A stretch of DNA of 64,000 bases. Source: Ustilaginoidea virens (Eukaryota > Ascomycota > Sordariomycetes > Hypocreales > Clavicipitaceae). Positions 37,984 through 47,621 of the stretch are shown one piece after another; the stretch's first letter is position 1, and each line of letters begins with the position of its first letter. The notes beneath the pieces are model-generated. The model was not told the origin of the DNA. It made no database searches and saw only the letters and a list, made by a program, of their open reading frames with translations. The DNA lies in assembly GCF_000687475.1 (NCBI RefSeq), contig NC_057316.1, forward strand, positions 2,170,001-2,234,000, written 5' to 3'. The position numbers and the translations under genes were made by a program.

Positions 37984-38188
37984 ATGATGCAGGAAGGAAA
38001 TAACGGAGGGCTGCTTAGCTTGTGGCGGCGGCAAGCTTGGAAGGGGGACCAGCCTTTCCGGACTCGGTCAATTGTACGATGATTTGAGGTGATTGTGCCA
38101 AGTGGGTGTGGTCTGGTGGGTGGTGACTCTGAGGTTTGCTGGGTGGGATTGATGGAACTGCTGCGCGCGCGGCGATTGGTGGAGCTGC

Positions 38189-38228
38189 AGGGGAGGCTCA
38201 GGGGAGGCTCAGGGGAGGCTCAGGGGAG
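38189..38228. repeat. 11-bp repeat AGGGGAGGCTC, about 3.6 copies
   Basis: Perfect tandem copies in the spacer between SLT2 and the phosphatase gene. Confidence 0.88.
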
Positions 38229-38430
38229 ACTGGTGGAGGGCCTCGGCCCTGTCGATGCCTTCCAGCACATTGACATCAGCCATTGATTCCAACGGGTCGT
38301 CAATTGACGCTTTCTGCAGTGGCCCAGTGGCCCAGTGGCCCGTTGCAGTTCTTGCAGAGTACCGAGTGCCTTCCTTGCAGTGTCCATGCCGAGCTGGGCG
38401 AAGAGCCCACCAGAACGAAGCAGCAAAAGC

Positions 38431-38462
38431 ACCATCACCATCACCATCACCATCACCATCAC
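38431..38462. repeat. ACCATC hexanucleotide repeat, about five copies
   Basis: Perfect units. The His-rich peptide it could encode belongs to no supported gene. Confidence 0.9.
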
Positions 38463-38661
38463 CAATACGCCTGCTCCTACAATTGCCCGTCTACCGCTTT
38501 TCTCATTCGCAACCACACGACGCGTACGTCGGAATGGCCACGCATTCCTTCACAGCCAGGCAATTCCATTCAAGTTCCTTGGGCATGATGGTAGCAATCA
38601 CCAGGTCCCCCGGCCTGGCCGTCTCACCCGGCCCGATTCGCCGCCGCCGCCGCCGCCGCCG

Positions 38662-39213
38662 TTATTCTCCCGTAATCTCTTGCAGAAAGTTCCTCGAGAA
38701 CCTGCTGCACTGCTCAAACGCCCTCTCGAACCCGTCTCGGCCGCCATAGTACGGATCATCCACCACCTCGGCCGTCCCGGTGCCGCTGTACTCGCCAAAC
38801 AGCATCACCTTGGCCTTTGTGTCCGGGTTGCCCCGGTGCAGACGCTGCAGGTCCGACAGGTTGGAACGGTCCATGGCGAAGATGTAGTCAAACGTCTCAA
38901 ACTCGCTCGTCTTGAACTAGAAGATGCCCACGCGGCCCCCATTAGCCCTGTCGCGCGTCTCCGCCAGCAGCGAGCTCCGGGAGCAAGGAAGGCCCTACCC
39001 GTCGGGCGGAGTGGGCGTAACCTGTGATGCCGTTATCCTCCAAGGCGGAAAGCGTTCGGGAATCCGGTTCCTCGCCCGTGTGATACGCAGCTATATGCGT
39101 GTGTGTGGCAGAGTGTCATGCGTCAGCTTCCTCTGCGTTTACTCGTCTTGCGCTCCTTGTCGCGCGGCCGTCGTCGATTGCGGCAAAACAGGGAAGGAGC
39201 AGAACAGGGGAAA

Positions 39214-39244
<31 letters not shown>

Positions 39245-39414
39245 ACCCAAAACCTAGACCAAAGTGTGTGCCTACCGGTTCCGCAGGAGTCAATCTTGCC
39301 AATTCTGCCTTTATACTGCGGCTGTTTGGCCAGGTTTTGGAAGACACCTTCAGCCATCGTGGACCGGCATATGTTGCCTAGGCAGACAAACAAGACGGAG
39401 ACTGGCTCAGGCAT
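38662..39414 (-). CDS. LTP1: Low-molecular-weight protein tyrosine phosphatase
   Basis: Three exons on the minus strand, 39276-39414, 38999-39090 and 38662-38916, encode 161 residues, typical for the family. The P-loop VCLGNICRST holds the catalytic Cys11 and Arg17. The general-acid aspartate is Asp131 in DPYYGG. AYHTGEEPDSRTLSAL and YIFAMDRSNLSDLQ are standard family blocks. Introns: 39091-39275, which contains a 24-26-base A/T homopolymer, and 38917-38998. Splice phases join as CGT|AAYHTG and HSARR|FKTSEF. It is a cytosolic phosphatase of phosphotyrosine (and small acyl-phosphate) substrates. Its place next to the SLT2 kinase gene is probably incidental. Confidence 0.93.
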
Positions 39415-40157
39415 TTCGTGGCGGATGTGGTCTAGAGACGGCCGAGTGATGTCTGGGGATGATATCGAGGGCGATAGACAGATGTAGGCGGAGGCGTAAA
39501 CGCAGGCGTAGACGCAGGCATAGATGGATGGGAGTCATGGGAGTCGTTGGACTCGTGGGATTCATGGCCTGGACGTTGACGTTGGCGGGTTGCGATGCCC
39601 CGCCGCAGAAGCACCACCCCGCCCCAGCCCCAGTCAGTCGGCGTAATGTCCCCAAGATGACCAGACCAGACCAGACATCAACAAGTCGATCAACAGCGTA
39701 CAGCAGCAGCAGCAGCTCCATGGCACTGGCATCAAATGTATCAATTGTAACCCGCGAAACCCGTCCATTGTTGTCTGGTTTGTACTGCCCTTTCCCTTAT
39801 CCCCATTCCCGTGTTTTCGCCACAGAGTGCCTCGCCTCTACACGGCCAAAGAGCATGTCCGCCCACGCCGAATTCTTTTACACCCCGACATCCCCTAACC
39901 CTGCGAACCTCGATAACTGCCTGCCACCCGTTCACACCGAGGCCCATTGAAGCAACAGAAGATGATGTGAATAGACTCGAAAGAAAGAAAGAAAAAAAGA
40001 AAGAAAAAAAAGAAAGGGGAAAAAAAGTACACAGTGCGCCTTGCTAGAGAGATGACATGTTATACAAGGAGTTATACGATATCCATAATCATCAACGTTT
40101 GTCGTTGAGGGCCGAGGGCAGCACCGCATACACAAATGATGCGAAATTTTCTGCCAA
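39415..40157. other. Intergenic region between LTP1 and the UPS1-like gene
   Basis: No supportable gene. A repeat of GGCGTAGACGCA-like units lies at about 39486-39521, and AAAGA-rich sequence at about 39979-40027. A 163-codon open frame (39459-39950, plus) starts in the repeat and shows no family signature. Confidence 0.55.
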
Positions 40158-40853
40158 TCAGGGGCTCAGCGCTTGTCGCTGTCGTTCTCGCCGCAGAGTT
40201 TCCAGCACCCCAATCACACCATTGTTGCGGATTCGCTCCAGCACGAGCCGCATGCCGTCACGGCTCTTGCCGAGCTGGTCGAGTGTCTTGGTGGAAGCGA
40301 GGCTTTCGATGCTGCGCTGAATGCCTTTGGTGCCCCAGCCACCGATGATGCCCGAAATGATGCCGCCTTCTTGATGAGCTTGGCCTAGTCTGCCGCGAAT
40401 CTTTTCGCCCAGTCTCGATCGAAAAATGACCGACGTCGTCACGTCGGTGTGGCTCGACATGTTTTCGGCCGGCAGCTTGAAGCTTTGCTGCTCTACGACA
40501 GAGATGACGCCGGTGAAATTAAGGTTGCGACTCTCCGTATGCATCCAGCCTTCCTTCATGTCGACGACGCTTGTCTCGAGGATGTAGGATGCCTTTTCGC
40601 CACCAGATCCGCCCGTCATGCTGCCAGGGAGCAACTTGTAAACGGCGCCAGGCAAGCGGCTCTTTTTGAGATGGATGCGGGTCGTGTGCAGCCGCTGTGT
40701 CTCGGGGTCGACATGGCTCGAGATGGTGTCGGTGCTCAACACGTGAGCGGCGAATGGGTTGAGCTGCGGCGAGGAGTAGCGGAGGAAGTAGGCGAGAGTG
40801 ACGGTAGGCAGAGGATGAGCGTACTGGTGGGTGGTGGAGTGCGTGAGAACCAT
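40158..40853 (-). CDS. UPS1: PRELI/MSF1-domain mitochondrial lipid-transfer protein, Ups1-like
   Basis: A single exon encodes 231 residues. The ATG at 40853 gives MVLTHSTTHQYAHPLPTVTL, matching the MVLxHxSTH start of Ups1; a longer reading needs a GTG start. The PRELI/MSF1 domain fills about residues 1-175, with blocks HVLSTDTISSHVDPETQRLH and TTRIHLKKSRLPGAVYKLLP, a central SYILETSVVDMKEGWM, and the closing KSRDGMRLVLERIR. In yeast Ups1 works with Mdm35 in the intermembrane space, carrying phosphatidic acid to the inner membrane for cardiolipin synthesis. It is closer in wording to Ups1 than to Ups2. It has a divergent partner, THR1, 1.15 kb away. Confidence 0.88.
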   Translation of the reverse strand: MVLTHSTTHQYAHPLPTVTLAYFLRYSSPQLNPFAAHVLSTDTISSHVDPETQRLHTTRIHLKKSRLPGAVYKLLPGSMTGGSGGEKASYILETSVVDMKEGWMHTESRNLNFTGVISVVEQQSFKLPAENMSSHTDVTTSVIFRSRLGEKIRGRLGQAHQEGGIISGIIGGWGTKGIQRSIESLASTKTLDQLGKSRDGMRLVLERIRNNGVIGVLETLRRERQRQALSP

Positions 40854-41999
40854 GGTCACTGGCTGATTCGCCCAGGGTCCGAGAGTAACGGGGAGAAAGC
40901 GGAATGACGGGGCAAACGGCGGTGTTTCTTTGCTATCGCGACCGACGTCTGCTGGTCAATCTGTGCGGGCTCTTGAGCTCACTGGGAGGTTTTGGAGCTG
41001 GTCATATTTCGGTGCCTCGGCTGCGGCACGTTCCAGGGAAAAGCAAAACTGAAAATGACGGGCAAAGGGGAAGAAAAAAAAAACGTGCCCATTCAATCGT
41101 ACTGTACTTGCTGCACTCGCTGCCGGGAGCAAGAAGGCGACGATGCCAATGGCTGGACCGATGATGGTAGAAGGGAGAAGGGGGGGGGGGAAGGGGATGG
41201 ATTTAAGAAGAAAAATAGGCCCAGAGGGTCGACCTTGGCGAGAGCTGCTGGGATGCATCTTTTTGGAAAGTCGAACGATGGGGCAACGCAACAAGGCCAT
41301 GCCTGGGCGGTGATTGGCTGCTAAAGCGGGGAAGGGCGCGGGTTTGGAGCAACGGGCGGTGCGAAACACGTGACGTCTGCTGATGTGGTGCCATTGAAAA
41401 AATCCCCCCTCACCAACAATGCTTTCTGTCGTATATTTTATTGCAGCAGGTATCCAGGGTAGTGTAGCGGGCATCAATCACGGCGGGCACATTCCATCAG
41501 AGCAGCTAGCCATCGCGTTGGCCAGTCTGCGGCGTTGGAAGCATCCGTCAGTGGAACCCGCTCGCTTGGGTGACGCAGTGATGATGCGTCAGTGATCAGA
41601 TCCATCGCCACACCACCCGCGCGCGCACTCGACATGTTGTGTGTGGGTAGTCAGAGATCAGCGGCAATCGTTGCAGCCTCATTTCATCTTGCCACGTGAT
41701 ATGTCCATACGCGGTAGTAGTTGGCTTTCTTGGAAGTTCTCTCCAATTACATAAGGTTCCTCCCTAAGTAGAAGAAATGTACGGAGTATGCGGAGTCTTC
41801 CGTTTCGGGTTTAGCCCTTGTGTCCCTGGACTTGGGCGGGGCGGCGCAAAGTCGTCGACTCATCCGTTCGCGCACTGATTTCTGATTGATGAATTGAAGG
41901 CGCGCAATCGCGTCCATCCAACTCTCGCCCTGCCCGCGAACACGAACCCCGTCTCCAGGCCGGCCAGAGGAGCCCGCCCAACCAACAACACACACAGCC
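40854..41999. other. Divergent promoter region between UPS1-like gene and THR1
   Basis: No gene. It contains G-rich tracts near 41181-41195, a TGACGCAGTGATGATGCGTCA inverted motif spanning about 41571-41592, and a TACGGAGTAT motif at 41780-41789. The inverted TGACGC...GCGTCA pair might bind a bZIP-type factor, which would suit an amino acid gene, but this is inference. Confidence 0.5.
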
Positions 42000-42435
42000 A
42001 TGGAGTCCTTCGTCGTCAAGACGCCGTGCTCGAGCGCCAACATCGGCCCCGGCTTCGACGTCATCGGCCTCGCCCTCTCCATCTACCTCGAGCTGCACGT
42101 CACCATTGACCGGTCCAAGTCGTGCTCCAGCCAGCCGCTCAACTGCAGAATCTCGTACGAGGGCCAGGGCGAGGGCACCGACGACATCAGCCTCGACCCG
42201 CAGAGCAACCTCATCACCCGAGTGGCGCTGTACGTGCTGCGATGCCACGACCAGCGCGCGTTCCCCGTCGAGACTCACGTCCACATCAAAAACCCCATCC
42301 CGCTGGGCAGAGGGCTGGGCAGCTCGGGGGCTGCCGTGGTTGCCGGCGTCATGCTGGGCAGGGAAGTGGGTGGTTTGAAGGGCCTCGACCTGGACCGCTT
42401 GTTTGACTACTGCCTCATGATTGGTATGGCGCCAG

Positions 42436-42479
<44 letters not shown>

Positions 42480-43392
42480 GTCTCTGTCTGTTCTTGTCAA
42501 AAGGGCGTCGTCGTCCACTCCGTGGGCGAAAGGGAGCTAATGACTTTTCTTTTTCTTCTTCTTCTTCTTCTTCTTCTTCTTCTTCTCTTCCCTTCCTTTT
42601 CAGAGAGACATCCGGACAATGTCGGAGCCGCGCTGTTTGGCGGTTTTGTCGGAACGTACCTCATGCCGTTGAATCCCGAGGACGCGGCCAGGATAGAGGT
42701 GCCGCTCTCGGAAGTCCTCCCAGCACCCGCCGGCGGCGTCGACACCGGGGAAAAGCCGCCGTCTCCGCCAGTCGGCATCGGCCACCACATCAAGTTCCCC
42801 TGGGCCAGGGAGATCAAGGCCGTTGCCATTATCCCCGACTTCATCGTGCCTACGGCTTCGGCTCGAGCAGTTCTTCCCGCCAAGTATCCCCGCCCGGACG
42901 TGGTACGTACCAACCACCCTCAAGGCTTGGGACCTTGAACAATCGTTTCCGCGGCAGACCCTGCAGACTAACAAACGCAATTTCTTCTTCCTCTTCCTCT
43001 ACTTCTTCTTCTTTCCCCCCCATTTCCCCCCCCTCGCTCAGACCTTTAATCTTCAGCGTATTGCCTTGCTCCCCGTGGCGCTTGGCCAGTCTCCCCCCGA
43101 TCCTGAGCTCATCCACCTCGCCATGCAGGACAAGATCCATCAACCGTATCGTCAGACGCTCATTCCCGGGCTGACAGAGGTAGTCGAGTCCATGTCCCCC
43201 AAGACGCAGCCTGGCTTCCTGGGGGTATGCTTGTCCGGCGCTGGCCCCACGATCCTGGCGCTTGCGACCAGCAACTTTGAAGAGATTGCCAGCAAAATCA
43301 TTGCCACGTTGCGGCAGCACAATGTCAAGAGAGACTTGGCCTGTCAATGGCTGGTTTTAGAGCCCGCCGAGGGCACTAGCGTTGTTCGATAG
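42000..43392 (+). CDS. THR1: Homoserine kinase
   Basis: Three exons, 42000-42423, 42604-42902 and 43042-43392, encode 357 residues, the normal length. GHMP kinase features: an N-terminal VKTPCSSANIGPGFDVIGLA block, the ATP-binding PLGRGLGSSGAA motif at 101-112, ERHPDNVGAALFGGFVGTY across the first junction, and the C-terminal GVCLSGAGPTILAL loop. Intron 1 (180 nt) is filled by TC and CTT microsatellites. Intron 2 (139 nt) has an ACTAAC branch site and a TTC-rich stretch. The enzyme phosphorylates homoserine with ATP, the step before threonine synthase in threonine biosynthesis, in the cytosol. It is complete and intact. Confidence 0.96.
42440..42594 (+). repeat. TC and CTT microsatellites in THR1 intron 1
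   Basis: TC units at about 42440-42473 and CTT units at about 42552-42588, both inside the intron 42424-42603. They extend the polypyrimidine tract before the acceptor CAG. Confidence 0.9.
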
Positions 43393-43973
43393 AGTAGACA
43401 CTGTATGGCGGCATGCGGTAGGATATATCTTTGCGGGGACAAGCAGTTGCGATTGCAAAGGCTTCGCGCCCCAGGTAGTTGCCCTGGGTAAAACTTGGTG
43501 CTAGCCAGCACGTCACGTACGCAGTTGAGCCGGAGGTCAAGTCCCAGCAACTGGCAATTGATATGCGTTGTCTATTTTCCTTTCTTTTCTTTTCTCTTTT
43601 TTTTTTTGTGTGTGTTTTTGGGCCGACCAACGTTCCCTCCTCCAAGCGGTGGAAACCATGCAGATACAGTATCCAATCCATCGCCCTCTGCTACCCCGAG
43701 CACCGAGCCGCCGTCATCGGCGCCCCACCCCGCGCCCACCCGGCGTCCTGTCTCGCTCCTTCCTCAGCCAGCCCACCTGCCACGAACGAGTCCGTCCCCA
43801 CCCACCCTCCACCCACCTCTCCCTTCAAGGTACATATATCCATCTCCATCCGATACTTGACCTGCTCTGCCCTCCTTCCATCATTGCCCCGTGTGCATTG
43901 AGCTGTTTCCTTGAAGAAATTGAAATTCCTGCTGCCGGACGCCGCTCGCGAGCTAGGGAGAAACGAAAAAAAA
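43393..43973. other. Intergenic region between THR1 and the aldolase gene
   Basis: No gene. T-rich stretch (43575-43620) and a C-rich leader-like stretch (43690-43830) before the aldolase start. Confidence 0.55.
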
Positions 43974-45061
43974 ATGCCGTCGCCGCCGTCGCCACCCCCG
44001 CCTGGGATCTACGTCCCCGTTCCCACCTTCTTCGCCTCCAAGCAAGCTGCCAACTACGACCCCGCCGTTCCGCCAGTCGATGTCGACACCCAAGCCGCCC
44101 ACGCTGTCTACCTCGCCAAATCCGGCATAAGGGGTCTCGTTCTTTTCGGCAGCACAGGAGAATCCGTCCATGTCCATCCCCGAGATCGCAGAGCGCTCCT
44201 GCAGGCTGTCCGCCATGCTCTTGCCCGGGACGGCTTCCCAGACTACCCCATCGTTGCTGGCACGGCAACTCACAGCATAGAGGAAACGGTCGAGCAGCTC
44301 GTCGATGCCAAAGAGGCAGGGTCGCAGTGGGGGATGGTGCTCGTTCCGGGATACAATGCCGCTGTCACTCCTCAGGACGGCATTGTAAGGTGGTTTACCG
44401 CCGTTGCCGATCGAAGCCCCATTCCGATTTTGGTGTAAGTTGGCGCAACCAGAAAAGAAGAGAAGAACAGAGAAGCACAACGCTTGCGCGTGCAAGCCAA
44501 ACTGACAAGGATACTGGGGGGACGGGGTTGGCGGGGGACAGCTATCATTTCCCCGGCGTGTCCAACATGGTCAGAGTCGCGCCTCGCGCGTTCGCCCAAC
44601 TTGCCGCCCATCCCAACATTGTCGGATGCAAGCTCTCGCACGGAGACGTGTCGCAGCTGGCTCAGGTCGCGCTGAATCCCGCCATCGACTCGAGCCATTT
44701 CCACGTGTTTACTGGTCTTGGCCAGCAGCTGGTTCCGGTTGTTTCGGTAGGGTGCGTGGGCGCAATCGATGCCTCCGCCGGGTGCTTTCCCAAGACGCTG
44801 GTGAGGCTGCTGGATCTGGCATGCAAGAGGCAGCCGACCGAGGCCGAGTTCCGGGAAAGGCGGGAGCTGCAGTACAAGGTCAGTGCCATGGAGGAGATTG
44901 TGGTCAAGCACGGCATCGTCGGCGTCAAGGAGGTTATTGGTCGGCTGAGGGGGTTTGGCGATGCGGACGGCTCGCGACTGCCTCTGATGGGGACTGTGGA
45001 CGAGTGGGAGCAGTGGGAGCCCGTGTTGCAGGCAGTGGACGAGGTTGAAAAGTCGCTGTGA
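43974..45061 (+). CDS. DapA-family (dihydrodipicolinate synthase-like) class I aldolase
   Basis: Two exons, 43974-44434 and 44542-45061, encode 326 residues. The ATG at 43974 follows an A-run; an earlier in-frame ATG (43911) would add 21 residues with no family support. TIM-barrel signatures: GSTGE (59-63) for substrate carboxylate binding, Tyr155 in VYHFPG and the Schiff-base Lys184 in IVGCKLSHGD, 29 residues apart as in DapA enzymes. GIVGVKEVIGRL near the end is also family-like. In fungi this family includes 4-hydroxy-2-oxoglutarate aldolase and the L-threo-3-deoxy-hexulosonate aldolase of galacturonate breakdown. The sequence alone does not decide between them. True lysine-pathway dihydrodipicolinate synthase is unlikely, because fungi use the aminoadipate route. 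The gene follows THR1 on the same strand. Confidence 0.88.
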
Positions 45062-45688
45062 GGTTCCGGCCAAGGAAATGACGGGAATAGCAGGGATGGC
45101 TTGAGGCGGGCGTGACAGCAGAATGAATGGGTCGGGTCGTTTTGAGTTGGCCACGTCTTTTTGCTCGGGATGCCCACCTTGCGTAGTAGTGCCCAAGGTA
45201 GGCGTGTTAATGCGGATCAACTTACGGACGTCCCAACGGAGGAGCGCATGGCACACGGAACTCGGCACCGCCGAGCCGGACCCCAACAAAGTGTCCGGGC
45301 TGGCGGGTCTGGCCGGGAAGCCACAAGGCACCCCGAGGCAAAGCCGCGCTTGCGATTGGCCCTCGTGCCGTCGGTCCGTGCCCGTCAGTCATTTGCTGAT
45401 TGGGCAGCCTTGCCACGTCCCTCCTTGGCCGCAAGTAAGCCCGGGCTTATCCTCCTTTGCCCACCCCCCCCTTTCCTTCGGCCACCCTCCCCCCCCACCA
45501 ACAACCCCTTGGCTCTCCAAGCCCCAACTCAGCAACGCGTCTTGCCTCCTCCTTTGCTGCGTCTCAGCATTCTGATTCTGATCCCGATTCTGATTCCGCA
45601 TCGGCAACCCCCTTCCTTCTTCTTCTTCCCATGCCTCCTCCTCCTTGAGCCATCACGCGTTGGAAACAGCAGCCCCTCACACCCCGCC
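45062..45688. other. Intergenic region upstream of the THEM6-like gene
   Basis: No gene. C-rich stretches (45467-45500) and a GATTCTGAT-type direct repeat (45570-45600). Confidence 0.55.
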
Positions 45689-46901
45689 ATGGCCTCGGCG
45701 TCCAGCAAAGTCGGCGGCCTGGCCGTCGCAGTGCGCGTCATTGTGCCCGTCGCCCTCGGATCCGCCGGGTACGCCGCCTACCGGGTGAACTGGCCGACCG
45801 CGATCCATTCCTTCCTGACGGGGCCGGGACGCACGTCGCGGATCCTGCTCCTGCTGTTTGCGGTGCTAAACTGGAAGAATCTGCCCTTTGCTTGGACGGT
45901 GCGTCCCCGAGTCTCCAACCCGCCGTGGGTTTTATTTCCCCCGCAGAAAAACGACGACGCAATGCACACACACACACACACACACACATGTATATATATA
46001 TATATATGTTTGTGTGTGTGTCAGTGTGTGTGTGTGTCAGTATGTACGTGTGCCGAGACTGACTTGCCCGCAGTACCGCGTCTTCTACGCCATCGTCTAC
46101 CACAACCTGCTGCGCAAGTCGCCCGACCTGACGCCCCGGGCGCTCTTCAAGCCCATGATTTCCGAGACGCGCGCGCCGCTCCTCGAGCTCGACTACAACC
46201 TGCACAAGTCCAACTCGACCTACTTCACCGACCTGGACGTGGCGCGCACGCACCTCGTGTCGTACCTGGCGCGCCGGGCCATGCGCAACCTCGCGCACAA
46301 CCACCGCACGGGGCTGGTGCTCGACCCGCGCACCGGCCGCCCCGCCCGCGGCCCCCTGGGCATCATGCTCGGCTCCGTGGCCTGCAGCTTCCGGCGCGAG
46401 ATCCGCGCCTACCGGGGCTACGAGCTGTGGACCCGGGTGCTCGCCTGGGACCGCAAGTGGCTGTACGTGGTGACGCACTTCCTGCCGCGGGGGACGGCCA
46501 AGCCCACCGAGTGGCTGGACCCGCGGTTCGCGGCGGTGCGCACGCGCAGCGGCAGCGACGCCTCGGGCGGCTGGGAGGCCAAGATGCACGCGGCGGCGGT
46601 GAGCAAGTACGTCTTCAAGCTGGGGCGCTTCACCGTCCACCCGGCCATCGTGCTGGCCGACGCGGGGCTGCTGCCCGACCGCCCGGGCGGGTGGCGCGGC
46701 GGCGACCACCACGTCGGCGACGAGGGCGCCGACCTGGGCGACGTCGACTTGGCGGCCGACGGGGACTGGGACTGGCGGAGGGTCGAGGCGCACCGGAGAC
46801 GGGGCATGGAGATGGCGGCCCATCTCGAGGCCTTGGACGGCACGACCGGGTGGTTTGACGGAGGCACCTATGGCGCCCTGGCCAAGATGGGGCCCTGCTG
46901 A
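45689..46901 (+). CDS. THEM6-like membrane-anchored thioesterase (hotdog fold)
   Basis: Two exons, 45689-45898 and 46074-46901, encode 345 residues. The N-terminus has one or two hydrophobic segments (about 10-30 and 49-62), suggesting a membrane anchor. After the junction (NLPFAWT|YRVFYAIVYHNLL) comes the hotdog region with LELDYNLHKSNSTYFTDLDVAR, which matches the ExDxNxHxNNxxY pattern of THEM6/4HBT_2 proteins. LGSVACSFRREIRAYRGYEL and KWLYVVTHFLP fit the following strands. The C-terminal part (about 255-345) is Gly/Asp-rich and less conserved. The likely function is acyl-thioester hydrolysis; the substrate is unknown. The intron holds CA, TA and TG microsatellites in a hairpin order. The gene is convergent with the CFEM gene, 188 bp away. 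Confidence 0.8.
45963..46045 (+). repeat. Intronic (CA)n-(TA)n-(TG)n compound microsatellite
   Basis: Within the intron 45899-46073, CA units are followed by TATATA and then TG units broken by two CAG-containing spots. The CA arm can pair with the TG arm across the TA core. Confidence 0.88.
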
Positions 46902-47089
46902 CGAGGCCCTGCTGACGAGGGCTCGGACTGTTGGATTCCCCGTCTTTTTATTTTATTTTTTTCCTTTTGTGTTCTTGCCTGTTTGATTCTCTTGTTTCGT
47001 TCTTGTTGTAGAATTTCCCCCCCTCCCCCCGTCTTCATAAAGAATGCTAGAATATACAGCCCCCTCAAGGTCACGTCACGAAAGCATCG

Positions 47090-47621
47090 TCACGAAAGCA
47101 CCATCACGCCAGCCAGGCCACCCAAAGCCAGCACGGCCCATCCCATCGCGCCCCGAACCGCACCCGACTTGGCCTCCACCGAGCTGGCCGCCCCCTCGAC
47201 CCCATGCGTCGCCGCCGCCGCCATCGTCGCGCTGTTCTCCATCGACCGGCAGAGCTGCACCACCACCTGCGCCGTGGCTGCAAGCAAGCAAACAAAAAAA
47301 AAAAAAAAAACCAAGTCAGCCAGTCGCGCAGATCTTCCGTCAAGGCTGCGCCCCAAGCTTACCTGTGATGTTCTCGAAGCTGCACCCTGCCTTGACCAAG
47401 CACGGGGACACTGTCGCGATGATGGGCCCGATGATGTTGCACTGGCACTCAAAGTCGGCGACGGTGCAGTTGTGCTCGAGGGCGCCTTGGACGACGCAGT
47501 TGAGCGAGCACGCGGGGAGCTTCGACAGCAGCTGCTCCACGGACTGTGCTGCTGCTGCTGCGGCGGCGGCGGCGGCGGCGGCCAGCAGCAGCGGCGGCAG
47601 AAGCTTGGGCTGGGCTTTCAT
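47090..47621 (-). CDS. CFEM-domain GPI-anchored protein
   Basis: Two exons on the minus strand, 47363-47621 and 47090-47277, encode 148 residues. A signal peptide with a 13-residue alanine run (about 14-25) is encoded by a GCC-type microsatellite. The CFEM domain has the eight expected cysteines at 38, 42, 52, 59, 61, 74, 80 and 96 (blocks LPACSLNC, HNCTVADFECQC, VSPCLVKAGC, VQLC). An aspartate sits in the ADFECQC block at the usual heme-binding position. The C-terminus is Ser/Ala-rich and ends in the hydrophobic tail GWAVLALGGLAGVMVLS, as expected for GPI attachment. CFEM proteins are wall or membrane proteins involved in heme-iron capture, adhesion or virulence; which applies here is open. 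The intron (47278-47362) contains a T-run. Confidence 0.92.

Larger units (their letters stand above)
37601..38661. other. SLT2 upstream region with several minisatellites
   Basis: No gene. The stretch holds GGGGGAG-rich tracts (37673-37758), the 7-bp array at 37876-37983, an 11-bp array at 38189-38228 and an ACCATC repeat at 38431-38462. The SLT2 promoter must lie here, so these arrays may sit within or beside it. Confidence 0.6.

Noticed and set aside
38431..38462. Histidine-run peptide in the spacer next to LTP1
   Set aside because: Encoded only by an ACCATC microsatellite and not linked to any supported gene.
43568..45061. 497-codon plus-strand frame spanning the aldolase region
   Set aside because: It joins leader DNA, an off-frame reading of exon 1 and the intron to exon 2. 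The two-exon aldolase model explains the conserved residues.
45738..46823. 361-codon minus-strand open frame
   Set aside because: Antisense to the THEM6-like gene and crosses its microsatellite intron; no family resemblance.
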